Shown: piece by piece, positions 14,233 through 20,597 of the stretch
Layout: each line of letters opens with the position of its first letter
Position numbering within the stretch: the first letter of the stretch is position 1
Source of the DNA: JAVBQJ01 sp045532655
GTDB lineage: Bacteria; Verrucomicrobiota; Lentisphaeria; Victivallales; Victivallaceae
Assembly: GCA_045532655.1 (NCBI GenBank)
Contig: JAZSGI010000210.1
Location: 1-25,977 of the forward strand
Length of the DNA: 25,977 nucleotides
Direction of reading: 5' to 3'
The notes under the pieces: model-generated
What the model saw: only the letters and a program-made list of their open reading frames with translations
Databases searched by the model: none
Told to the model about the DNA's origin: nothing
Program-made: the position numbers and the translations under genes

Positions 14233-14332
14233 TCCTTTTGCCGCACTCTTCCATCGGAAGGTTCGCAAAAGATTGCTTATTGCTGTATTGTCCCCTTCAA
14301 GAAACAACATTACCGGAAAAGCAGAACACTGC

Positions 14333-14404
14333 AAAAAAGAAGCAGTGCGGATGCCAGCCATTGTTATGGGGGGAAAATGGGGGAGGCCGGCTATCCGCAC
14401 TGCT
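14333..14404 (-). terminator. Terminator of the M29 aminopeptidase gene
   Basis: AGCAGTGCGGAT (14341-14352) pairs perfectly with ATCCGCACTGCT (14393-14404), and the stem extends inward with GCCAGCC against GGCCGGC with one bulge. On the minus strand TTCTTTTTTGC (complement of 14330-14340) follows the stem. The loop of about 25 nt is unusually long and purine/pyrimidine biased. Confidence 0.75.
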
Positions 14405-14426
14405 ATTTATTCAAAATACTTCTTTA

Positions 14427-15650
14427 TCAGAAAACCCACTCTCCTGCCCGGAAAACGGGAACTCTTTCTCCTGTAACTGTAACTCCTGTTATTTCCATAT
14501 CAGGACTGCCTATCATGAAATCCACATGGATCATACTGTCATTGACACCCATTGAACGCAATTCTTCAAGTGTATAATCAGCAAAATTCTCCACACACAC
14601 ATCGAAGCCCCTGCCCAGAGCAACATGGCAACAGGCATTTTCATCAAAAAGGGTATTGTAGAAGAGTATTCCCATGTTGTTTATGGGGGAGTTGCTTCCA
14701 ATAAGGGCACATTCGCCCAGATATGGTGCACCCTCATCCATGGAAATCATTTTTTCCAACGCTTCCTGACCTTTTTCCGCCTTCACTTCCACAGCTTTGC
14801 CATCCTTGAAACGGATGGAGAAATTCTCTATCAGCGTCCCCTGCCACGAAAGAGGCTTGGTTGCCACAAGCAACCCCTCTGCCTCCCCGCGTTTCGGCGT
14901 GGTAAAGACCTCTTCGCTGGGAATATTCGGATTGAATTCCCTGCCGGAAAGATCCTTTTCGCTTGCTCCGGCAAAAACACCATGCTCCATCAATCCCACA
15001 CGGAAATCAGTACCGTTGGATGAGTGATATTCCAAAGCGGCAAAACGGTACTCATTCAGTATCTTACACCGGCGGTGAATAGTGGCATTATGTTCATCCC
15101 AGTTGGCCACAGCATCCCCGTTTGCCCGTGAAGCCTGCAATATCGCTTCCCAGAGTTTCTCCTCCGCCACAGCATCAGAGACTCCCGGAAAGACCTTGCG
15201 CGCCCATTCCCTGCCGGGAACAGCGGCAATACACCACTGGTATTTATTTTCCATAGCATCACGGAAGGGTTTGATAATGGGGAAACGTGCCTTTTGTGCC
15301 GCCGCCCTCTTTTCCTGATCAACACCGTTCATGCCATCCGGATCTTCGGAATCAAGCCACAAAAAAGCGGGCAGTGTTTCGCTGCGCCACTTGAGTTTGG
15401 CGATCTCCCACTCCTCCATTGCAGAAAGTTTTTCACAACTCTGGTAAATATTGTCCAGTCTGGCAAGGGGCATATCACGGAAATCCACAATAACCTTGCC
15501 TGCGCCATGCCGGTAACACTTCTCCACAGTCATACGGAGAAAATCCGGCTGATCGAGTCCGGCGACAATGATAACCTCCTGACCGGGGTCAAGGTTCAAA
15601 CCTTTCGCAACAATAAGTTCTGCGTATGTTTCCAATAATTCTCTATTCAT
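14427..15650 (-). CDS. M29 family metallo-aminopeptidase (AmpS/AmpT-like)
   Basis: M29 enzymes are cytoplasmic dimeric two-metal aminopeptidases with broad N-terminal specificity. The ATG at 15650 gives 407 residues, close to B. subtilis AmpS and T. thermophilus AmpT. An ATG further upstream (15704) falls at the predicted transcription start and has no ribosome binding site. Likely metal ligands and active-site residues are visible: Glu in NIPSEEVFTTP, Glu in YLGECALIG, His in ENACCHVALGRGF, and His and Asp in MIHVDFMIG. Two adjacent Cys precede the metal-binding His. The gene is monocistronic with its own promoter and terminator, and divergent from the symporter/ior operon. Amino acids it frees could be deaminated to the 2-oxo acids used by IorAB, which is inference. 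Confidence 0.9.
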   Translation of the reverse strand: MNRELLETYAELIVAKGLNLDPGQEVIIVAGLDQPDFLRMTVEKCYRHGAGKVIVDFRDMPLARLDNIYQSCEKLSAMEEWEIAKLKWRSETLPAFLWLDSEDPDGMNGVDQEKRAAAQKARFPIIKPFRDAMENKYQWCIAAVPGREWARKVFPGVSDAVAEEKLWEAILQASRANGDAVANWDEHNATIHRRCKILNEYRFAALEYHSSNGTDFRVGLMEHGVFAGASEKDLSGREFNPNIPSEEVFTTPKRGEAEGLLVATKPLSWQGTLIENFSIRFKDGKAVEVKAEKGQEALEKMISMDEGAPYLGECALIGSNSPINNMGILFYNTLFDENACCHVALGRGFDVCVENFADYTLEELRSMGVNDSMIHVDFMIGSPDMEITGVTVTGERVPVFRAGEWVF

Positions 15651-15707
15651 GACAAAATCTCTTCCGGAAGGATTTTTGAGGTGAAAAACCGCTTCCTGAC
15701 ACATGAC

Positions 15708-15736
15708 AATATACCATGCTTTCGTAAAAATTCAAA
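15708..15736 (-). promoter_or_regulatory. Candidate promoter of the M29 aminopeptidase gene
   Basis: On the minus strand TATATT (complement of 15708-15713) is preceded by TG one base away, an extended -10. A weak -35 (TTGAAT at 16 bp, or TTTGAA at 17 bp) lies at 15730-15736. The predicted start near 15701 fits translation from 15650. Confidence 0.5.
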
Positions 15737-15763
15737 TCTGTATGAGTATTTTTTCAACATAAT

Positions 15764-15781
15764 ATTTACAGGTATGTAAAT
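15764..15781. repeat. Inverted repeat in the aminopeptidase/symporter intergenic region
   Basis: ATTTACA and TGTAAAT form perfect seven-base arms around GGTA. It lies between the two divergent promoters, 61 bp upstream of the symporter-operon -35, and is a candidate regulator site. Confidence 0.45.
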
Positions 15782-15788
15782 TTTTTAC

Positions 15789-15802
15789 TTTCCAGCTGGA
15801 AA
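15789..15802. repeat. Perfect 14-bp palindrome upstream of the symporter/ior operon
   Basis: TTTCCAGCTGGAAA is fully self-complementary. GGAAAT at its right edge recurs at 15823-15828 and 15853-15858, and TTTTTTACTT just before it (15781-15790) recurs at 15834-15843. This suggests a partly duplicated regulatory motif. Confidence 0.5.
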
Positions 15803-15841
15803 TAAATATTTGCCTATCTGCCGGAAATTACATTTTTTTAC

Positions 15842-15870
15842 TTGAAAAAATTGGAAATTTGTGGTATATT
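15842..15870 (+). promoter_or_regulatory. Promoter of the symporter/ior operon
   Basis: TTGAAA (15842-15847) and TATATT (15865-15870) are spaced by 17 bp. The -10 is preceded by GTGG. The predicted start is near 15877, giving a leader of about 24 nt with GGAGG (15891-15895) five bases before the ATG. Confidence 0.7.
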
Positions 15871-15900
15871 TTTCAAATTTGTTATTTTTTGGAGGTTATC

Positions 15901-16044
15901 ATGTTTCTCGGAATGAGCGATTGGCTCGTCGCAACGGCATTTATTGCCAATATTGCTGCAGTTGCATTTTGCGTTGTCTACGGCATAATCAATTACAACA
16001 GAAGTGATGATTGCACCGCAGAAAACGGAAAGGATACAAAATGA
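15901..16044 (+). CDS. Symporter small accessory protein
   Basis: A 47-residue single-pass membrane protein. The start at 15901 is set by GGAGG five bases upstream. The sequence has a short amphipathic N-terminus (MFLGMSDWL), one hydrophobic helix at about 9-27 ending in CVVYGIINYN, then a polar charged tail. The Cys-Val-Val-Tyr-Gly-Ile-x-Asn-Tyr-Asn pattern after the helix is typical of the small accessory proteins encoded just before SSS-family sodium:solute symporters. The stop overlaps the symporter start by four bases (ATGA), so equimolar synthesis is likely. Its role as a small subunit of the carrier is inferred from position and family, and no mechanism is known to me. Confidence 0.82.
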   Translation: MFLGMSDWLVATAFIANIAAVAFCVVYGIINYNRSDDCTAENGKDTK

Positions 16045-17621
16045 ACACAGAAGTCACCATCCTTTCCGGAACTATAGCAATCTATCTGGTTATTATCGCC
16101 CTGTTGAGCTGGATCGCCTGGAAGCGGAGCAAAAATTCCAGTGATTACCTCGTTGCCGGCCGCAAGGCCCACCCCTTTGTCATGGCAATGAGCTACGGAG
16201 CGGCATTTATCAGCACTTCGGCAATAATCGGTTTCGGCGGAATGGCGGCAAAGTTCGGTCTGGGTTTGTTGTGGCTTCCCTTTATGAATATCGCAGTGGG
16301 CATACTGCTGGCATTTCTGCTTTTCGGCAAACGGACAAGACAGATCGGCAGCGCACTGGGAGCAAACACGTTCCCTGAATTTCTCGGGTTGCGTTTCGGC
16401 TCAAAATCCATCCGCAGATTTACTGCACTGGTGATATTTCTGGTAATGCCCCTTTACGCAAGTGCGGTACTTTCCGGCGGGGCAAGAGTGCTGGAATCAT
16501 TTATGGATTATGACATTGCTGTTTTTGCATTTGCTGTTATCATTGCAATCTATGTGGTCATGGGCGGCATGAAGGGCGTCATGTATGTGGACTCATTCAT
16601 GGGTGTGATCATGATCTGCGGTATGACTGCCCTGCTGTTGACGACCTACATCGAACTCGGCGGTTTTGTGTCGGTACACGAAAAACTCAGCAATATGGCG
16701 CACCTTGTCCCGGCAGATCTGGCGGCAAAGGGTCACGCAGGCTGGACCGCCATGCCGGAACTGAACAGTGAATGTTGGTGGATGCTTGTTTCCAGCCTGA
16801 TCCTCGGTGTAGGTATCGGAGCACTTGCCCAGCCGCAGCTGGCTGTGCGCTTCATGACAGTAAGCAGCAGTAAACAGCTCAACAGGGCGATCCTGGTGGG
16901 CTCAATATTCATCCTTATGACCGCCGGATTTGCGTATATCATCGGAGCATTGAGCAATGTATGGTATTACGAACATCACGGCAAAATAGCTCTGGAAATA
17001 GCAAACAATAATGCAGATGCCGTTATGCCGGGCTTTATAAAAAGTGCCATGGCTCCGTGGTTCTATTATATTTTTACAGTGACTCTGCTCTCTGCCGGAA
17101 TGAGTACACTGAGTTCGCTGCTGCACGTTATCGGCTCAAGTTTCGGCAACGACCTGCTTGGTGACATTGCCGACAGAAAAAATATTTCCAGAGTCAGATT
17201 GACAAAACTCGGTATAATCATCGGCATCATCGCAACTGTAGGCATTGCCTATACCCTCCCCGGTTCCATCATTGCCAGAGTTACGGCAATGTTTTTCGGT
17301 ATATGTGCAGCAGCATTCCTGCCGGCATATTTTGCCGCACTCTACTCCAGACGGACAACCCGTACCGGGCTGTGGGCAAGTATAATCTCCGGCTCTGCAG
17401 TTTGTATTTTTGCCACGCTTTTTATGCACCGGGCAGAATCGGCACCATTGGGTATCTGTAAAATGCTCTTTGGAAAAACTGAACTTTTCGGCATTGATCC
17501 GTGGCCGTTTATTGATCCCTTGGTCTTTGCTCTGCCCATTTCAATAATCATGCTAATTGCAGGGTCTTTCTTCGGCAAGCCCTGCAGCAACCCGTGTTTT
17601 GACACCAGGAAAGGTAATTAA
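16041..17621 (+). CDS. Sodium:solute symporter (SSS family)
   Basis: A 526-residue carrier with about 12-13 membrane helices that couples solute uptake to a sodium gradient. The start at 16041 is in the ATGA overlap with the accessory gene. An earlier in-frame start at 16011 lies inside that gene and lacks support. Family features are SSDYLVAGRKAHPFVMAMSYGAAFISTSAIIGFGG near the N-terminus, the GGMKGVMYVD segment after the fifth helix, and GALAQPQLAVRFM with the following charged loop. The SAGMSTLSSLLHVIGSSFGNDL helix holds likely sodium-site Ser/Thr residues. Substrate is not readable. iorA begins two bases after the stop codon, so a 2-oxo acid, aryl acid or amino acid is a reasonable guess. 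Confidence 0.92.
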   Translation: MNTEVTILSGTIAIYLVIIALLSWIAWKRSKNSSDYLVAGRKAHPFVMAMSYGAAFISTSAIIGFGGMAAKFGLGLLWLPFMNIAVGILLAFLLFGKRTRQIGSALGANTFPEFLGLRFGSKSIRRFTALVIFLVMPLYASAVLSGGARVLESFMDYDIAVFAFAVIIAIYVVMGGMKGVMYVDSFMGVIMICGMTALLLTTYIELGGFVSVHEKLSNMAHLVPADLAAKGHAGWTAMPELNSECWWMLVSSLILGVGIGALAQPQLAVRFMTVSSSKQLNRAILVGSIFILMTAGFAYIIGALSNVWYYEHHGKIALEIANNNADAVMPGFIKSAMAPWFYYIFTVTLLSAGMSTLSSLLHVIGSSFGNDLLGDIADRKNISRVRLTKLGIIIGIIATVGIAYTLPGSIIARVTAMFFGICAAAFLPAYFAALYSRRTTRTGLWASIISGSAVCIFATLFMHRAESAPLGICKMLFGKTELFGIDPWPFIDPLVFALPISIIMLIAGSFFGKPCSNPCFDTRKGN

Positions 17622-17623
17622 AG

Positions 17624-19201
17624 ATGACCAGAATGCTTCTGAGCGGTAACGAAGCTGTCGCCCGTGCCGCTGTTGATTGCGGAGTTACATACGGTACCGG
17701 ATATCCCGGCACCCCCTCCAGCGAAATTCTCGAAAACTTCGCCATATACGGCGGCAGTGCCCAGTGGTCACCCAATGAAAAAGTCGCTCTGGAAGTCGGT
17801 ATCGGCGCTGCCTTTGCCCATGCCAGAGTGCTTGTGACCATGAAACATGTGGGGCTGAACGTTGCAGCAGATCCGCTGTTTACTGTGGCAGCTCCCGGTC
17901 TGCCCGGCGAACTTGTACTTATCAGTGCCGACGATCCCGGTATGGCTTCCAGCCAGAACGAACAGGACAACCGCCGTTATGCTGCAGCCGCAGGTATCCC
18001 CATGCTTGAACCGGCAAGCCAGCAGGATTGTTACGATATGCTTTTTGAAGCGTTCAAAATTGCCCGTGAATACAATACTGCCGTGCTTTTCCGGATGACC
18101 ACCCGTGTCTGCCACAGTAAAGGTATTGTGACTTTGCGGGATGATAAATGCGCTTCACCGGAAATCCGGTATGAGAAAAATGTCCGTTCCAGCGTCATGG
18201 TTCCCGCATTTGCCAGAATCGCCCACCGTACACAAGATGCCCGTTTGAAAAAACTTGCTGTCAAGGCCTCGGAAATGGCAAAAGAAATACGCTCCGGCAA
18301 CACTGCTGCCGGTATTATCGCCAGCGGTGTTTCTGTACTGCACGCCCTTGATGCCGACAGCAATGCCGCTGTCCTCCAATGCACAATGACATATCCCGTA
18401 CCGGTGCAGGCTTGCGCTGAATTTGTAAAAAAATATCCTGACTGCGTGGTTATTGAAGAAGGTGAAAACATCCTTGCCGATGCACTCCGGGCCGCCGGAG
18501 TACCTGTCCGGGCCAAAGCAGACGAGTTCCGCTTCGGCGAGCTTGATGTGGCAAGAGTCCGTAAACTTCTGGTGGACGACACTGCACCGGTACCGGAAGT
18601 TTCCGGCGGCAAACCGCCTGCGCTCTGTCCCGGATGTCCCCACAGAAAAAGCTATGAGGCTTTGAAAGAGGTCAATGCCATCGTTTCCGGCGATATCGGC
18701 TGTTATACACTTGGTGTCATGCCGCCCTTTGAAGCAGTTGATACCTGTGTCTGTATGGGAGCAAGTATTACCGTGGGCTGCGGTATGCGCCGGGTTCTGC
18801 CGGAAAACGAAGCCAGACGTGTTGTAAGTGTTATCGGCGACAGTACCTTCTGGCACACCGGCATCAACGGTATCGTGGAAATGCTCTACAATACGCCGCC
18901 CACCGGCCACATTGTCATGATCCTTGACAACTCCACCACCGCCATGACAGGTTTGCAGGAAAATCCGGGAACAGGCAGGAAACTCGATCATACCCCTGCT
19001 CCCGCCCTTGATCTGGAAAGTACCATCAGAGGCATGGGCGTAAAAAATCTTGCAGTTATCGATCCCCTCTCCGGTTATGACACCCTTGTTGCCACCCTCA
19101 AAGAATATATGGCAGCAGGTGAACCGGCTGTGATCATTTCCCGCCGCAGCTGTATTTTGGCCGCAGCAAAACAGAAAAAAGCACAGGAATCAGCAAAATG
19201 A
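17624..19201 (+). CDS. iorA: Indolepyruvate ferredoxin oxidoreductase alpha subunit, lacking the ferredoxin domain
   Basis: IorA is the TPP-binding subunit that decarboxylates aryl-2-oxo acids to aryl-acetyl-CoA and passes electrons to ferredoxin. The 525 residues show the N-terminal pyrimidine-binding domain (GNEAVARAAVDCGV, GYPGTPSSEI, with Glu57 in KVALEVGIGAAFA) and the CPGCPHR motif at 335-341. The TPP/Mg motif starts at GDSTFWHTG (405-413) and continues to LDNSTTAMTG with the Asn-Pro-Gly-Thr-Gly ending (447-451). Typical IorA carries a C-terminal domain with two [4Fe-4S] clusters, and here the chain ends about 17 residues after RRSC (507-510). The gene overlaps iorB by four bases, which argues for a natural ending and not a frameshift. 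The other symporter-operon genes lie directly upstream. Confidence 0.92.
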   Translation: MTRMLLSGNEAVARAAVDCGVTYGTGYPGTPSSEILENFAIYGGSAQWSPNEKVALEVGIGAAFAHARVLVTMKHVGLNVAADPLFTVAAPGLPGELVLISADDPGMASSQNEQDNRRYAAAAGIPMLEPASQQDCYDMLFEAFKIAREYNTAVLFRMTTRVCHSKGIVTLRDDKCASPEIRYEKNVRSSVMVPAFARIAHRTQDARLKKLAVKASEMAKEIRSGNTAAGIIASGVSVLHALDADSNAAVLQCTMTYPVPVQACAEFVKKYPDCVVIEEGENILADALRAAGVPVRAKADEFRFGELDVARVRKLLVDDTAPVPEVSGGKPPALCPGCPHRKSYEALKEVNAIVSGDIGCYTLGVMPPFEAVDTCVCMGASITVGCGMRRVLPENEARRVVSVIGDSTFWHTGINGIVEMLYNTPPTGHIVMILDNSTTAMTGLQENPGTGRKLDHTPAPALDLESTIRGMGVKNLAVIDPLSGYDTLVATLKEYMAAGEPAVIISRRSCILAAAKQKKAQESAK

Positions 19202-19683
19202 AAATTCTCAATATCAAAGCAGCAGGTCTCGGCGGTCAGGGAGTACTCAAAGTTACTGACATAATTGCCGATGCCGCATTTATTACCGGCAAAGACATCA
19301 AAAAGAGTGAAGTACACGGTATGAGTCAGCGCGGGGGTTCCGTGGCAAGTGATGTCCGTATCGCCATGGAAGGAACCTCTTCTGTGGCAAGTCCCATGAT
19401 CCCTGCCGGGGAAGTGGATGTCCTTATTGTGCTTGATCTTTCCCAAAAGGAGCTGTATAAAGAGTTTCTGCGGGACGGGTGTGTCGTAATAACTCCGGAA
19501 GACCTTGTCACACCGCCGGAAAACCCGAAAGCATTGAATATTGCCATGCTGGGAGCAGCAGCCCCCGCCATCGGCTTTGATGATGAAACATGGCACAAAG
19601 CAATTTGCATGGAACTGCCGGAAGCTCTGCAGGAAATGAATATCCGTATCTTTGACAGAGCCAGAAGCGAAAGCCGTTTCTGA
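19198..19683 (+). CDS. iorB: Indolepyruvate ferredoxin oxidoreductase beta subunit
   Basis: IorB is the gamma-domain partner of IorA in the 2-oxoacid:ferredoxin oxidoreductase family. The 161-residue protein has the domain hallmarks: AAGLGGQGVLKVTDIIADAA near the N-terminus, SEVHGMSQRGGSVASDVRI at about 38-56 and the VDVLIVLDLSQKELY strand-helix near 73-87. The C-terminal part NIAMLGAAAPAIGF is followed by a helical end. At 161 residues it is somewhat shorter than the roughly 190-200 residues common in the family, with a compact second half. The ATG overlaps the iorA stop (ATGA), so the two subunits are translationally coupled. The complex is expected to be cytoplasmic and oxygen sensitive. 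With no fused ferredoxin domain, electrons must leave through another carrier. Confidence 0.9.
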   Translation: MKILNIKAAGLGGQGVLKVTDIIADAAFITGKDIKKSEVHGMSQRGGSVASDVRIAMEGTSSVASPMIPAGEVDVLIVLDLSQKELYKEFLRDGCVVITPEDLVTPPENPKALNIAMLGAAAPAIGFDDETWHKAICMELPEALQEMNIRIFDRARSESRF

Positions 19684-19706
19684 TCACCCGCATCGGGAAA
19701 GTGTTT

Positions 19707-20597
19707 ATGCGGATAATCCAGCCATCAAAAATCAATCTTTCGCTGAAAATAACCGGTTTGCTGCCTGACGGCAGACACAGTCTTTTCAGTGTTTTTATGC
19801 CGTTGTACGAACCATGCGATACCATTACGCTGGACACATATCTTGAAAAAGGGGCTCTGGAAATACGCTGTGACACTCCCGGTGTCCCGCAGGATATGAG
19901 CAATCTGGCAGCAAAGGCAGCTTTGGCGTATGCCGCCGCTGCCGCCATCAAACCATCGTGGCGCATAACAATACAGAAAAATATCCCTGTTGCCGCCGGT
20001 ATGGGCGGCGGTTCATCTGATGCCGCCGGGGTTTTGCGGCTGCTCAACAGCAAATACGGAGCATTGGCCCCGAATCAACTGCACCGTATTGCCGCAACTC
20101 TGGGATCCGATGTACCTTATTTCCTTGACCCGGTTTTTGCGTTTATGGATGGCGCCGGGGATAACCTGGCAGAAGTATTGCCGGATATAACTGTACCGAT
20201 GATGCTTATAATGCCCGGATTTCCCATATCAGCAGGCTGGGCATACCAAAACTTCGACCATTCGCAGATGGGAGACGTTGACGGAAACTTCCGCAGGGAT
20301 TTTGCCGGGGCCTGCCGCAGCATGGACTGGAAGAAACTGGGCAGTCTGCTGCACAATGATCTTGCACCGGCAGCAGTACGTAAGTTCCCCATGCTTGCAC
20401 TGATAATGAAAACCCTTGAAGAATCCGGTGTTTCCGGTTTCGGCATGACCGGTTCGGGACCTGTATGTTTCGCCTTTTCCCCGCTGCAGGCTCCGCTGGA
20501 TAAAGCAGAAACTGCGATAAAAAATCTTTTCCCGGAAATAAAAATAATGCGCCTTCAGGCAGCAACTGGCAGGAAAGGAACGGAAATATATGAGTGA
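19707..20597 (+). CDS. ispE: 4-diphosphocytidyl-2-C-methyl-D-erythritol kinase
   Basis: IspE phosphorylates CDP-methylerythritol in the MEP route to isoprenoids. The start is taken at ATG 19707 (296 residues), two codons inside a possible GTG, since MRIIQPSKINLSL aligns with the family N-terminus. GHMP-kinase features are PSKINL with catalytic Lys8, PDGRHSL, the ATP loop IPVAAGMGGGSSDAA (93-107), GSDVPYFL with catalytic Asp135, and the third motif GMTGSGPVCFAF near the C-terminus. The usual DGYH is DGRH here. No strong ribosome binding site is seen. The gene follows iorB by 23 bp and its last eight bases overlap mutS, so it belongs to the long run by position rather than by function. Confidence 0.93.
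   Translation: MRIIQPSKINLSLKITGLLPDGRHSLFSVFMPLYEPCDTITLDTYLEKGALEIRCDTPGVPQDMSNLAAKAALAYAAAAAIKPSWRITIQKNIPVAAGMGGGSSDAAGVLRLLNSKYGALAPNQLHRIAATLGSDVPYFLDPVFAFMDGAGDNLAEVLPDITVPMMLIMPGFPISAGWAYQNFDHSQMGDVDGNFRRDFAGACRSMDWKKLGSLLHNDLAPAAVRKFPMLALIMKTLEESGVSGFGMTGSGPVCFAFSPLQAPLDKAETAIKNLFPEIKIMRLQAATGRKGTEIYE

Noticed and set aside
14235..14271. Hairpin after the J-domain gene (CTTTTGC with GCAAAAG, inner CTTCC with GGAAG)
   Set aside because: The stem forms, but no T tract follows, so it is not called as an intrinsic terminator.
19701..19706. GTG start for ispE
   Set aside because: It adds only two residues with no better ribosome site, and the ATG at 19707 matches the family N-terminus.
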